This document shows, piece after piece, positions 14,825-24,112 of a stretch of 64,000 nt of DNA. The first letter of the stretch is position 1, and the number at the start of each line of letters is the position of its first letter. The translations under genes were made by a program, and so were the position numbers. The DNA is from Haloferula helveola (GTDB lineage Bacteria; Verrucomicrobiota; Verrucomicrobiia; Verrucomicrobiales; Akkermansiaceae): the NCBI RefSeq assembly GCF_037076345.1, contig NZ_AP024702.1, positions 5,394,001 through 5,458,000 on the forward strand. Reading direction: 5' to 3'. The notes below the pieces were generated by a model, which was given only the letters and a program-made list of their open reading frames with translations, made no database searches and was not told the DNA's origin.

Positions 14825-15238
14825 TCAGGAATCGGCGAGCCGTCCCTTGAGATCGGTGAGGGACTTGCGCCATTCGTCGAAGTCGGCCGACTCTTCCCAC
14901 GCCTCGCGGAGCTCGCAGGGATGGTTGAAAATCCGGTCGATCGCGCGGCGCGCACGCCGAAGTCGCCCGTCATCCTCGTCGGGCTCCTGCTCGTCGACCC
15001 AGTCTTCCAGACCCTCGGTCTCGTCCGAACTCGGGCCCGGCCGGCCCTGGATCCAGGCCAACACTTCGCATGCGGCAACCGCCTCCTCGCCGGCCGGCGA
15101 TTCGATCGGCTCGTCGCCGGAGGAAAGTACGCTGTCGAGAGCGTCGTCGATCATCGCCATCGAGCCGGAATCGAGGAGTTCCGCCAGCCAATCGCAGGCG
15201 GCGTCATTGCCGAAAGAGGTCGTGTCCCAAGAACCCAT
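14825..15238 (-). CDS. DUF4259 domain protein
   Basis: 137 residues. The opening MGSWDTTSFGNDAACDWLAE matches the DUF4259 start (MGxWxxxxFxND.A.DW) and is followed by acidic helices (DDALDSVLSS, EEAVAACEVLAWIQGRPG) and a charged C-terminal half. Members are small soluble proteins of unknown role. It precedes the polyphosphate genes on the same strand as the PPK2 gene, with a 32-bp gap, so co-transcription is possible. Confidence 0.8.
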   Translation of the reverse strand: MGSWDTTSFGNDAACDWLAELLDSGSMAMIDDALDSVLSSGDEPIESPAGEEAVAACEVLAWIQGRPGPSSDETEGLEDWVDEQEPDEDDGRLRRARRAIDRIFNHPCELREAWEESADFDEWRKSLTDLKGRLADS

Positions 15239-15270
15239 GGCCGGTGTATGATTCGCGTCGCCTCAGGCTG

Positions 15271-16098
15271 TCAATCGTCGATCCGTATGGATGACGGATC
15301 GAAGTCCCGTTCCGGAAAATTCAGTTCGAGATCCTCCAGGGTGTCGGCGAACAACTTGGCCACGCAGAGATTGCGGTACCACTTGCGGTCGGCCGGGATC
15401 ACGAACCACGGGGCGTAGTCGGTGCTCGTGCGCTCGATCAGGTCCTCGTAGGCTCCGGTAAAGTCGTGCCAGCGCTTCCGGTCGGCCAGATCGTCGACAT
15501 GGAACTTCCAGTGCTTCGCCGGATTCTCCAGCCGCTTCTCAAGCCTCCGTTTCTGCTCGTCCTTCGAGATGTGGAGGAAAAGCTTCACGATGGTCGTGCC
15601 TTCCTCCGCCAGCATCCGCTCGAAATCGAGGACATGCTGGTAGCGCTTCTTCCAGACCGATTCCGGCAACAGCTTCTTCACCCGGACCGCGATGATGTCC
15701 TCGTAGTGGCTGCGGTTGAAAATCACGATCTCACCATTTCCCGGCACATGCGGGTGGACCCTCCACAGGAAATCATGCGCCAACTCGTCCTCGGTCGGCT
15801 TCTTGAATGCCTTCACGTTCACGCCCTGCGGGTCGACCCGGGAGAACACATGCTTCACGCAGCCGTCCTTGCCCCCGGTATCCATCGCCTGGATGATCAC
15901 CAGCACCCGCCGCTTGTTCTCGGCGTAGAGCACCTTCTGGAGCGTCTGGATGCGGTCGCGGAGGGAATCGAAGAGCCCTTGGGTGCTGTTTTTTCCACCC
16001 TCGGGACACAGGCTCATGTCGGCCGCGTCGTCTTCGTTCAGCCGGACCTTCGCTCCCTGGGCGATCCGATAGGCTTTTCGGGGATCTCCAAGCTTCAT
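15271..16098 (-). CDS. ppk2: Polyphosphate kinase 2 family (polyP:nucleotide phosphotransferase)
   Basis: 275 residues, a single PPK2 domain. Walker A-like loop VIIQAMDTGGKDG, the second motif VIFNRSHYEDIIAVRVKKLL corresponding to the Walker B/Asp-Arg region, and the lid segment ISKDEQKRRLEKRLENPAKH. The FNRSHYED..VRV pattern resembles class III enzymes, which phosphorylate both AMP and ADP from polyphosphate; the class call is tentative. Divergent from the Ppx-like gene, with 125 bp between the starts. With ppk1 across the divergent promoter this gives both a polyP maker and a polyP user. Confidence 0.9.
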   Translation of the reverse strand: MKLGDPRKAYRIAQGAKVRLNEDDAADMSLCPEGGKNSTQGLFDSLRDRIQTLQKVLYAENKRRVLVIIQAMDTGGKDGCVKHVFSRVDPQGVNVKAFKKPTEDELAHDFLWRVHPHVPGNGEIVIFNRSHYEDIIAVRVKKLLPESVWKKRYQHVLDFERMLAEEGTTIVKLFLHISKDEQKRRLEKRLENPAKHWKFHVDDLADRKRWHDFTGAYEDLIERTSTDYAPWFVIPADRKWYRNLCVAKLFADTLEDLELNFPERDFDPSSIRIDD

Positions 16099-16223
16099 GC
16101 GTCCTCATGCTTCCGTCCCATCCGTGAGTTGGAAAGCATCAATTGATTCGATTGCCACGATCCGGGCGGGTGTCACAAAATCGGCGTTGCAAGCGACCCT
16201 TCCATGACCAACCTAGCAGCTTC

Positions 16224-17774
16224 ATGAGCGACCCGGCCGATGCCCCGATGCCCGCCCCCGTGCCCGCGACGGCGGTCCATATCGGTGCCAGTTCGGTTTC
16301 GATGCTCATCGCCGAGCAGCAGGAGGACGGCAGCCACCGGCCCCTCGACTTTCTTGAGCAGCCGGCACCGCTCGCGCGGGACATCTTCCGCTACGGCGAG
16401 GTGGGCGGAGAGACGACCGAGCGGATCGTCGAGATCCTGGACGGCTTCCGCGCGGCCGCGGCCGAAACGGGCGCCCGGCTCGATACGACTTCGCGCGCGG
16501 TTGCGACCAACATCCTCGTCGAAGCGAGCAATCACGAACGGTTTCTCAACCGCGTGAGGATCGCCTGCGGCCTCGCGATTAATCCCATCGATGACGGGGA
16601 GATGACCCGGCTGATCTACCTCAAGACCCGCCGGAGGCTGAAGGACACACCCCCGATGAAGCGGAAGACCTCGATGGTCCTCCACGTCGGCCCGGGCAAC
16701 ACCCGCGCACTGCTTTTCGAGAACGGAGCGATCAGCCGCTACACCAGCTACCGGATGGGTGCCCACCGGACCCGTGAGTCGATCGAGGGATCCTACGCGG
16801 GAGGCGAAGCCATGCGTCGCGTGATCCGCGAGCACGCTTCAGGCAACCTCGGCCAGCTAAAGTTCGACTACCACGACATCAAGGCCAACGCTCTTGTCCT
16901 GATCGGCTACGAAATCCAACAGATCAGCCGCTTCCTGACCGACTCAAAAGGGGGATGCAGCCGCAAGACTCTCGCTCGGCTCTCGGCCCAAGCGTCGCAG
17001 ATGAGCGACCTGGAGCTCGTGCAGCACTTCCAGATCGACTACCAGACCGCCGAGGCACTCGTGCCGGCGATGGAGACGAATCTCACGATCGCCGAAGCGC
17101 TCGACGTCGACGATCTCTACGTGCCGTCGAGCGACTACGAGCAGGGCCTCCTTCTCGACCTGCTAGTCTCCAATCAACTGACGGAGTCGCTCGATCTCGA
17201 AGTGCTGCGCTCGGCCCGAATCCTGGCATCCCGATACCTTTCCGATCCGAGCCACGGCGAGCATGTCGCCAAGATCTCGCTCCACCTTTTCGACCTCCTG
17301 GCCGACCTCCACGGTCTCGGCACCCACGACCGGATGCTGCTCGAGGTCGCGGCGATCCTTCACGAGGTCGGCACCTTCGTCAGCCCGAGGGCGCACCACA
17401 AGCACTCGGAGTACATCATCCTCAACAGCGAGATCTTCGGTCTCGATCGAAGGGACGTCACCGTGATCGCGTTGGTGGCCCGCTACCATCGCCACTCCGG
17501 TCCGCGGCTCGATCATCCCAATTACCGGGAACTCGCTCCCAGCGACCGGATTCTCGTTTCCAAACTCGCCGCCATCCTCCGCGTCGCCGATGCCCTCGAA
17601 AGAACCCACGACCAACGGGTTCATGAGATCGTCACCCGACAGGACCGGCACCAACTCCATCTTGCCCTTCCCGGGGTCCCCGATGTCGCCGTCGAACGTC
17701 TGGCCATGCACGGGAAGAGCGACCTGTTCGAACAGGTCTTCGGCCTCGAGGTCGTCATCGAAGATCCCGCCTGA
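16224..17774 (+). CDS. Ppx/GppA-like protein with HD domain, catalytic residues replaced
   Basis: 516 residues from ATG 16224. Residues 15-310 follow the Ppx/GppA ASKHA fold and residues 315-510 an HD-type helical domain (HGEHVAKISLHLFDLLADLH, LLEVAAILHEVGTFV, HHKHSEYII). The phosphatase motifs are changed: the first loop reads VHIGASSVSMLIA rather than VDxGSNS, the E121 region reads DGEMTRLIY with Met at the catalytic Glu of E. coli Ppx, and the second loop reads LHVGPGNTR in place of IDIGGGSTE, losing both acidic residues. Overall length and fold are kept. It lies 6 bp before ppk1. It is more likely a polyP or (p)ppGpp sensor or partner of PPK1 than an exopolyphosphatase; if active, the HD domain would be the site. 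Confidence 0.82.
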   Translation: MSDPADAPMPAPVPATAVHIGASSVSMLIAEQQEDGSHRPLDFLEQPAPLARDIFRYGEVGGETTERIVEILDGFRAAAAETGARLDTTSRAVATNILVEASNHERFLNRVRIACGLAINPIDDGEMTRLIYLKTRRRLKDTPPMKRKTSMVLHVGPGNTRALLFENGAISRYTSYRMGAHRTRESIEGSYAGGEAMRRVIREHASGNLGQLKFDYHDIKANALVLIGYEIQQISRFLTDSKGGCSRKTLARLSAQASQMSDLELVQHFQIDYQTAEALVPAMETNLTIAEALDVDDLYVPSSDYEQGLLLDLLVSNQLTESLDLEVLRSARILASRYLSDPSHGEHVAKISLHLFDLLADLHGLGTHDRMLLEVAAILHEVGTFVSPRAHHKHSEYIILNSEIFGLDRRDVTVIALVARYHRHSGPRLDHPNYRELAPSDRILVSKLAAILRVADALERTHDQRVHEIVTRQDRHQLHLALPGVPDVAVERLAMHGKSDLFEQVFGLEVVIEDPA

Positions 17775-17779
17775 AAGTC

Positions 17780-19882
17780 ATGAAGCTTCCCTACGTCAAC
17801 CGCGAGCTGTCCTGGCTGGAGTTCAACCAGCGGGTTCTGGCCGAGGCCCAGCGTCCCGACCTTCCGCTCCTTGAGCGGGTCAAGTTCCTCGCCATCACCG
17901 CCTCGAACCTGGACGAGTTCTTCCAAGTGCGAGTGGGCGGCCTGATCCTGATGCGCCGCGGCGGTCGCAACCGGCCGGATCCATCCGGTCTCACGCCAAT
18001 ACGTCAGATCCAGGCGATCCGCCGACGGGTCCAGCGCATGATCGCCGACCAGTATTCGCTTCTCTCCAAGGAACTGCTTCCCGCCCTCGAAGCCGAAGGC
18101 ATCCACCTGCTGAAGGTCAACGATCTCGACCCGACCCAGAAGGACCAGGTCGCCGCCTTTTTCCACAGCTCGGTCGAACCCCTTCTCACGCCGCTCGCGA
18201 TCGACGCCGAGGACGAACCTCCCCACTTTCCGGCCCTGCAGCTGACCGTCGCCTGCAAGCTTGTCGATGAAGAGAACGACTCCACCCGCTACGCCCTTGT
18301 CCCGATCCCGGACAGCCTGAACCGCCGCGTGCCCGTCGACCGTGCCGGCGGAGGCAGCGGATTCGTCCTGATCGAGGACCTCGTCGCCGCTCACATCGGG
18401 TCCCTTTTCCCGGGCGAAAAGCCAACCGCCACCGCCTGCTTCCGCGTCACACGGAACGGTGACATCGCGGTGCAGGAAGAGGATGCCATCGATCTCGCCG
18501 GAGAAATGGAGGACGTCCTCGCCGCGCGGAAGATCGCCGACACCGTCCGCCTCGAACTGCCGGTGCCGCTGTCCCGCGACCTCGGCACCGTGATCCGCGA
18601 CGCCTGCCGGGCCGGCACCGAGGAGGTCTATCGCTGCGACGGCCCGATCGGCCTCTCCTCCCTGATGGAGCTGGCATTCGCCGACGGCTATGACCACCTC
18701 CGGGACACCGACTGGCCACCGCAGCAGTCTCCCGACATCTCGCCTGCCGAATCCGTCTTCGAGGCGATCGCCCGGCGCGATGTGCTACTACACCATCCGT
18801 ACGAAAGCTTCGAGCCGGTGCTGCGCCTGATCGACGAGGCATCGAAGGATCCCGATGTCGTTTCGATCAAGCAGGTCCTCTACCGGACCGCGAAGAACTC
18901 GCGCGTGATCGATTCGCTCATCCGTGCCGCCGAGAACGGCAAGAGCGTGACGGTGCTGGTCGAACTGAAAGCACGCTTCGACGAGGCCCGCAACCTCGAC
19001 CGTGCCGAGGAACTGCAGCGCGCCGGCGTGCAGATCGTTTACGGCGTCAAGGGCCTGAAGACCCACGCCAAGATCTGCATGATCGTGCGGCGGGAGTCCG
19101 GTCACCTGCGGCGCTACGTCCACCTCGGAACCGGCAACTACAACGAGTCGACCGCCCGGCTTTACACCGACATTTCCCTCCTCACCTGCCGCCCGGAGTA
19201 TGGCGCGGACGCCTCGCTCTTCTTCAATGCGGTCACAGGACGCTCCAAGCTGCTCCGCTTCCAACGTCTCGTGCCCGCGCCCACCGCGATGAAGCCGCGG
19301 CTGCTTTCGCTGATCGCCGACGAGGCCGAACGCGCCCGCCAGGGAGAGCCGGCCAGGATCATCGCCAAGGTCAACTCTTTGCAGGATCCGGAAATCATCG
19401 CGGCGCTCTACGACGCCTCCGCGGCCGGTGTCGAAGTGAAGCTGAACATCCGCGGCATTTGCTGCCTGAAGACAGGAACCAGCAAACGGGCGAAGAACAT
19501 CGAAGTCGTATCGGTCATCGACCGCTACCTCGAACACGCGCGGATCTTCTATTTCCACCAAGGAGGCGACCCGCTGATCTTCACCTCCTCCGCGGACTGG
19601 ATGGGTCGCAACCTCGACCGCCGTGTCGAACTGATGGTTCCGATCGAGGACAGCCGGGCGCGCAAACGCCTCCTCAAGATCCTGGAGACCTTCTTCCGCG
19701 ACAACACCCAGGCGTCGCGGATCCTGCCGGACGGCACCTCGGAGCGCATCCAGCCGGGCAAAGGCGAAAAGGCTTTCCGGGCGCAGGAGGACTTCTACCG
19801 TCGGGCGCGCCGCACGGCCAAGGCCCGCGAGCACGAGCGCGCGATGCGCTTCGACCCCCATCTACCACCCGACCCGTCATGA
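17780..19882 (+). CDS. ppk1: Polyphosphate kinase 1
   Basis: 700 residues, normal length. N domain: YVNRELSWLEFNQRVLAEA and ITASNLDEFFQVRVGG. The two phospholipase D-like C domains carry the catalytic histidines: the autophosphorylated His at about 429 (LKTHAKICMIVRR) and the second His at about 594 (FYFHQGGDPLIFTSSADWMG). TGNYNESTARLYTD and RNLDRRVELMVPI complete the signature. It makes polyphosphate from ATP reversibly. Its start lies 6 bp after the Ppx-like gene and its TGA overlaps the SMP-30 ATG (ATGA), so three genes form one transcript. Confidence 0.96.
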   Translation: MKLPYVNRELSWLEFNQRVLAEAQRPDLPLLERVKFLAITASNLDEFFQVRVGGLILMRRGGRNRPDPSGLTPIRQIQAIRRRVQRMIADQYSLLSKELLPALEAEGIHLLKVNDLDPTQKDQVAAFFHSSVEPLLTPLAIDAEDEPPHFPALQLTVACKLVDEENDSTRYALVPIPDSLNRRVPVDRAGGGSGFVLIEDLVAAHIGSLFPGEKPTATACFRVTRNGDIAVQEEDAIDLAGEMEDVLAARKIADTVRLELPVPLSRDLGTVIRDACRAGTEEVYRCDGPIGLSSLMELAFADGYDHLRDTDWPPQQSPDISPAESVFEAIARRDVLLHHPYESFEPVLRLIDEASKDPDVVSIKQVLYRTAKNSRVIDSLIRAAENGKSVTVLVELKARFDEARNLDRAEELQRAGVQIVYGVKGLKTHAKICMIVRRESGHLRRYVHLGTGNYNESTARLYTDISLLTCRPEYGADASLFFNAVTGRSKLLRFQRLVPAPTAMKPRLLSLIADEAERARQGEPARIIAKVNSLQDPEIIAALYDASAAGVEVKLNIRGICCLKTGTSKRAKNIEVVSVIDRYLEHARIFYFHQGGDPLIFTSSADWMGRNLDRRVELMVPIEDSRARKRLLKILETFFRDNTQASRILPDGTSERIQPGKGEKAFRAQEDFYRRARRTAKAREHERAMRFDPHLPPDPS

Positions 19883-20727
19883 TCATCGAACCCGCAGGAA
19901 CCATCCGCAGCCAATGGGGCGAAGGCCCGATTTGGTGGAACGAGTCGCTCTACTACGTCGACATCGAAGGCAAACGCGTGATCCGCTTCAATCCGGCCGA
20001 CGGCACGGAATTGCAGTGGGAAGTCGGCGAACGGGTCGGCACGGTCGTCCCCCGCGAAGCCGGTGGACTGGTGATTGCCGGCGACAACGGATTCCATTTC
20101 CTCGACGAGTCCGACGGCACGGTCACCCCGATCGGCGATCCGGAGCCCGACAAGGCCGACAACCGCTTCAACGACGGCAAATGCTCACCCGACGGACGCT
20201 TCTTTGCCGGAACGATCAGTCTGGTGAAGAAGACGGGTGACGCCCGCCTTTATCGCCTCGACCACGACCTGACGATCCACGAGATCTTCGGTCCCGTCAC
20301 CAATTCGAACGGCATCATCTGGAGTCCCGACGGAGCAACCTGCTACTACATCGACACTCCCCGCCGCGAGGTGCTGGCCTTCGACTACGACAACGGTCAG
20401 CTCCACAACCTGCGCTCGGTGGTCGACACCGGCGCGATCGACGCGTCCCCCGACGGAATGACCATCGACTCCGACGGGAACCTCTGGATCGCCTTCTGCC
20501 ACGGCGCCTGTGTCGTCTGCTACGACCCTCAGTCGGGAGCCGAACTGAGGCGTGTTGACCTGCCATGCCTGGAGACCACGGCGTGTGCATTCGGCGGTCC
20601 GGATCTGGCCGACCTCTACGTCACGACCGGCGTGCACAAGACCGAGGTCGAGGAACTCGCCGGCAGCCTGCTCGTGATTCGCGACCTCGGCGTGAAAGGT
20701 CTCCCGGCCAACGCCTTTGCTGGATAG
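19879..20727 (+). CDS. SMP-30/gluconolactonase family protein
   Basis: 282 residues from ATG 19879, overlapping the ppk1 stop. A six-bladed beta-propeller with the metal ligands in place: GEGPIWW (Glu14), NRFNDGKCSPDGRF (Asn), TNSNGIIWSPD (Asn) and ASPDGMTIDSDG (Asp). Family members hydrolyse sugar lactones such as glucono- or xylonolactone with a divalent metal; the natural substrate cannot be told. No signal peptide, so cytoplasmic. The close coupling to a polyphosphate kinase is unexplained. Confidence 0.9.
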   Translation: MIIEPAGTIRSQWGEGPIWWNESLYYVDIEGKRVIRFNPADGTELQWEVGERVGTVVPREAGGLVIAGDNGFHFLDESDGTVTPIGDPEPDKADNRFNDGKCSPDGRFFAGTISLVKKTGDARLYRLDHDLTIHEIFGPVTNSNGIIWSPDGATCYYIDTPRREVLAFDYDNGQLHNLRSVVDTGAIDASPDGMTIDSDGNLWIAFCHGACVVCYDPQSGAELRRVDLPCLETTACAFGGPDLADLYVTTGVHKTEVEELAGSLLVIRDLGVKGLPANAFAG

Positions 20728-20740
20728 GACGGGCAGCGAC

Positions 20741-21328
20741 TCACAGTCGTCGCATCCAGAATCGCATCCGGTGTGGAGTCTCATCGGACGCCCCCACTTC
20801 CTTCCAGTCGAAGCTCGCTTCCACCCCATCCATCGGCGCGAAGCCCATTTTCATCCAGAACGGATCAAGCGGGCGATAGTCCGACGGCCGTCGGGGATCG
20901 TCCTCCGCCCGCACGACCGCGCAGAAGCAGCAATAGTCCATTCCTCCCTCGTCGCGGGCCGCCTCGAGCCGCGCTTCCATGAACTCCCGACCGATGCCTT
21001 TCCCTCGATGGTCCGGGAGCAAAACCGACTCGCCGAAGTAGAACCCCCGATCCGGATCATGGCCTGCCCGAACGATCGGTTTCTTGAACTCATCAACCTC
21101 ATCGCCGAGCGGCAGGCAGGTCGACATGCCGATGAGGCACCCATCCGCGTCAGCCACCACCACTCGGGCGCGCGGGTTCTCCAGATAGGTCGCCAAGTAG
21201 CGCCGCTCGTAATCCAGTGTCCCGTCGTAGAGATAGGGCCACTCCCGAAAGACCGCGATCCGCAACGCCGCGAGTTCCTCGATCCGGTCGGCGAGATCCC
21301 CCGCCCTGCAGGTCCGAACGCTGTGCAT
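20741..21328 (-). CDS. GNAT-family N-acetyltransferase
   Basis: 195 residues from ATG 21328. MHSVRTCRAGDLADRIEELA opens the fold, RVVVADADGCLIGMSTCLPL is the central strand pair, and GESVLLPDHRGKGIGREFME contains the acetyl-CoA pyrophosphate loop RGKGIG. The C-terminal segment YRPLDPFWMKMGFAPM is the usual beta6-beta7 end. The acceptor is unknown. Same strand as, and 47 bp after, the phospholipase D-like gene. Confidence 0.87.
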   Translation of the reverse strand: MHSVRTCRAGDLADRIEELAALRIAVFREWPYLYDGTLDYERRYLATYLENPRARVVVADADGCLIGMSTCLPLGDEVDEFKKPIVRAGHDPDRGFYFGESVLLPDHRGKGIGREFMEARLEAARDEGGMDYCCFCAVVRAEDDPRRPSDYRPLDPFWMKMGFAPMDGVEASFDWKEVGASDETPHRMRFWMRRL

Positions 21329-21375
21329 CGGGACTACGGAAATCGAAAGCCGCCGGGCCGTCGATTCGCTTCTCT

Positions 21376-22824
21376 TCAAAGTTGGTCCGCCACCGTTTCC
21401 GCGATCTGCGGGGCGAGTCCGTCGGCTTCCTCTTTCCGAAACCGTCTGCTGGTTCGGAAGTCGGCAAGAAAAACGCGGCTCGTCAGCTCGCGGACGAATC
21501 GCGGCTCGGCCGTCGCAAGGTTCAACTCGCGGTTGATGACCATGCTCAGGGTGTCGAAATTCGCAGAGCCGACCATCGCCCAGTCGTCGCAGAGCAACGC
21601 CTTCAGGTGAGTCATGCCCGGGTAGATATACACCCGCGCGCCCGCTTGCGTAAGTTTCAGCGCCGACGCCGCATTGGCCATGCGCATCAGGTCGGAATCC
21701 GACTTCCCCGGGAACACCAGCCGCACATCCACACCCCGGGCGCAGGCATCGAGCAGTTCGCGCTCGACCGAGTCGCTTGAGAAATACGGCGTCTGCAACC
21801 ACACCCGCTTCTTTGATGCCCTGATCGCGGCGAGGCTGACATTTAGCACTTCAAAGCGCCCCTTCACCACATCGGTCCGAAGAACACGGATGCCATCGCG
21901 GGGGTCCCGAGCGAGCTCGACCCGCGGAAGCTCGTTCCGCATTCCGGGAATCGGCCCCGGGAAGCGGCAATCACGCCACCGGAAGTCGAAATCCGCCTGC
22001 AGGACGTTAACCACCGGGCCCTCGACACGAACCATCAGGTCGTGCCACTCGGACCGATACTCCCGTCCGATGTTCATGCCGCCGACGTAGGCCCGTTTGC
22101 GATCGAAGATGAACATCTTGGTATGATCGGCAGTCAGCCACGGATTGAGCGTGCGTCGCACCTGAGGCCCCCTTCCGTGCAGAACCCCGTGGATCGAGGC
22201 CGGACTTTCGAATCCCGTCGGCATCGGGGTATCGGGCGGAACGCGCGACGAAAGCATGGTACCAAGGTCATCGTACATCACACGCACCCTTAGGTTCTCC
22301 GAACGGGCTACGAGTTTCTCCGCATACCCGACGGCAAAGTCGTCGTTGTCGAAAATGAAAGTCTGGATGTCGATCGCCTCCGAGGCACCCGCGGTCTCCC
22401 GCTCGAGCGCGCCAAAGAACTCGTCACCATCGACCAGGGATCGAAGGCGGCCTTCGCAGGGCTCCGGGAGCCCTTGTTCCGTCAACCAGGCCTCGAAGCC
22501 CCTCGACCCCGGTGCGTGAGGAGCCGCATCCGTCACCGGGAGCGATACCGGGAGATTGCCGTTCACCAATTCGGTCGGCCGGCGAGCCGCCATCGCCATT
22601 CCCGTCGCCACGTAATTGAGCGGCGAACGAAATGCGGCCCCAACGTAGGCCCGGCCGACGGTCGACGCCGCTTCTCCGGTTCCCTCGATCGACTCACTCA
22701 GCAGATCGGAGCCCTCCCTGAGGCCGGCCATCCGCAGTGACGCGCCGCATGATACGAGCCCGGTCGCGAAGCAAGCCGCGAGGACGCCGGGAACCAGGCG
22801 CATGAGTGAACCGACCAACTTCAT
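21376..22824 (-). CDS. Phospholipase D-like lipoprotein (cardiolipin synthase-type)
   Basis: 482 residues. Signal peptide with lipobox GLVSC at about residue 26, so probably periplasmic and membrane-anchored. Two HKD motifs are intact: H-T-K-x4-D near 236 (ADHTKMFIFDRKRAYVGG) and H-L-K-x4-D near 405 (THLKALLCDDWAMVGSANFD). IDIQTFIFDNDD and KRVWLQTPYFSSD are the strands before each. The bipartite layout matches bacterial cardiolipin synthases and PLD-family transphosphatidylases; the lipoprotein anchor is unusual for ClsA-type enzymes, which carry membrane helices. A periplasmic phospholipase role is equally possible. Confidence 0.9.
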   Translation of the reverse strand: MKLVGSLMRLVPGVLAACFATGLVSCGASLRMAGLREGSDLLSESIEGTGEAASTVGRAYVGAAFRSPLNYVATGMAMAARRPTELVNGNLPVSLPVTDAAPHAPGSRGFEAWLTEQGLPEPCEGRLRSLVDGDEFFGALERETAGASEAIDIQTFIFDNDDFAVGYAEKLVARSENLRVRVMYDDLGTMLSSRVPPDTPMPTGFESPASIHGVLHGRGPQVRRTLNPWLTADHTKMFIFDRKRAYVGGMNIGREYRSEWHDLMVRVEGPVVNVLQADFDFRWRDCRFPGPIPGMRNELPRVELARDPRDGIRVLRTDVVKGRFEVLNVSLAAIRASKKRVWLQTPYFSSDSVERELLDACARGVDVRLVFPGKSDSDLMRMANAASALKLTQAGARVYIYPGMTHLKALLCDDWAMVGSANFDTLSMVINRELNLATAEPRFVRELTSRVFLADFRTSRRFRKEEADGLAPQIAETVADQL

Positions 22825-22875
22825 CAGGCGTGCGTAATATGGCGAAGCGAATCCTGTCCAGAGGGATCGCCAGCT

Positions 22876-23865
22876 TCAGCGGGCGCTCAATTCCGACCGG
22901 ACGATCCGCATCCGGTCCTCGACCTGCATCACGCCCGGGAGCGCCCGTGCGTCGCGAATGGCCGCTTCTTTGGCAGCAGCTTCTTTCACGTCGCCTCGGA
23001 TCACGAAACGTCCCCGCTCGAACTCGCCATGCAACTTCGACCCAACAAGTCGGGGGTCTGCCTTCACCACACGGCGGAAAGCTTCAGCCACATCGGAGGG
23101 CTGGTAGAACTTCTCACTCATCCCGTCCATGGCGAGCGCGGGATCGATCACGACCTTGTCGCTGTTACAACTCATCACCCCACTCACCATAGAGCTGAGG
23201 ATAACACGCTCCTTTTCCTCCACCGACCCGACACGACCCTCGATGGTCATCACGCCATCGCGAAAGTGATACTCCAGCGGCAACAGCGCGAGAAGAGGAT
23301 CGTCCAACTGGTAGAGCCTGACCTGATCCGCGACAGCGTCATCGCTTCGGAAGAGTAATGGGTCGATCGTTGTCTTCAGAACGATGCGACGCACGCCATT
23401 CACCCGCGAAAGATGCTCACGGGCAACCTCCGCATCATCGATGCAGCCGACCGTACCGCTCACGGTTGCGGTGCCTCCATCATCGACAGCTACGGTAAGT
23501 TCGAGGTGCTTGAGCTCCGGTGCCGCGCCAACCGCCTGTTTTGCAGCCGCATCCACACCGTCCAGGACCGGGCGGACCGAAATCCCTTGGACGACTCCGT
23601 AGATGCCATCGATCCGCAGCGCGGAAGTCGCGACGAATTCTGCCTGGTCGAGATTGTCGACTTCACCGCTGAGGGTCGCAATGTGGGTCGCAACATCGAT
23701 CGAAAGATTGGCGCCGTCCACGCGGCCGCTCTGCGTCAGGAACGCCCGCAGCGTATCGGCTGAACTGGAGGAGTCCTCGATATCGGCACTGGGCGATGCC
23801 TGCAGCGGGTGAAGTGTCATCCCGATGGTTGCGAATACGGCGAGAGCGAGACGGGAGCTTTTCAT
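22876..23865 (-). CDS. BON-domain periplasmic protein
   Basis: 329 residues with signal peptide (MKSSRLALAVFATIGMTLHP, cleavage after LQAS). Several BON-like repeats are visible: NLSIDVATHIATLSGEVDNL, TVAVDDGGTATVSGTVGCID, YHFRDGVMTIEGRVGSVEEK and GEFERGRFVIRGDVKEAAAK, each a beta-beta-alpha unit with the VxGxV core. BON proteins of the OsmY type bind the envelope and help under osmotic or envelope stress. A -24/-12 promoter match lies directly upstream (23881-23895), placing it with the other genes around the NtrC-type activator. Confidence 0.87.
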   Translation of the reverse strand: MKSSRLALAVFATIGMTLHPLQASPSADIEDSSSSADTLRAFLTQSGRVDGANLSIDVATHIATLSGEVDNLDQAEFVATSALRIDGIYGVVQGISVRPVLDGVDAAAKQAVGAAPELKHLELTVAVDDGGTATVSGTVGCIDDAEVAREHLSRVNGVRRIVLKTTIDPLLFRSDDAVADQVRLYQLDDPLLALLPLEYHFRDGVMTIEGRVGSVEEKERVILSSMVSGVMSCNSDKVVIDPALAMDGMSEKFYQPSDVAEAFRRVVKADPRLVGSKLHGEFERGRFVIRGDVKEAAAKEAAIRDARALPGVMQVEDRMRIVRSELSAR

Positions 23866-23880
23866 GATGCAGGGGGAATC

Positions 23881-23895
23881 GCAGGCGACGTGCCA
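23881..23895 (-). promoter_or_regulatory. Candidate sigma-54 promoter of BON gene
   Basis: Minus strand TGGCAC-GTCGC-CTGC: perfect -24 element, exact spacing and one mismatch in the -12 (TTGC). The ATG would lie at about +5, leaving almost no leader, which weakens the case unless the mRNA is near-leaderless. Confidence 0.5.
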
Positions 23896-24054
23896 GAGCT
23901 ACTACCATGAAGCCAACCCCCTACTTCATAACGACTTACAAATACACCCACCCGGATCACCTTCGTAAAACATCCGCCCGAGGGATGCGGAACGCAATTC
24001 AGTCCGACTCCCGAACTGCAAACTGCCACCCTGCGAGCTTCTGCGGTACAGGGA

Positions 24055-24084
24055 AACGGGCGCGACCTTCCGGCCGCGCCCGTT
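24055..24084 (-). terminator. Rho-independent terminator of fasciclin gene
   Basis: AACGGGCGCG (24055-24064) pairs with CGCGCCCGTT (24075-24084); on the minus strand the stem is followed by TCCCTG after TT. It lies 29 bp past the fasciclin stop. The remaining 190 bp up to the BON gene hold only its promoter region. Confidence 0.65.
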
Positions 24085-24112
24085 GCAATGGCTGTTGTGA
24101 AACTAGAGCGGA

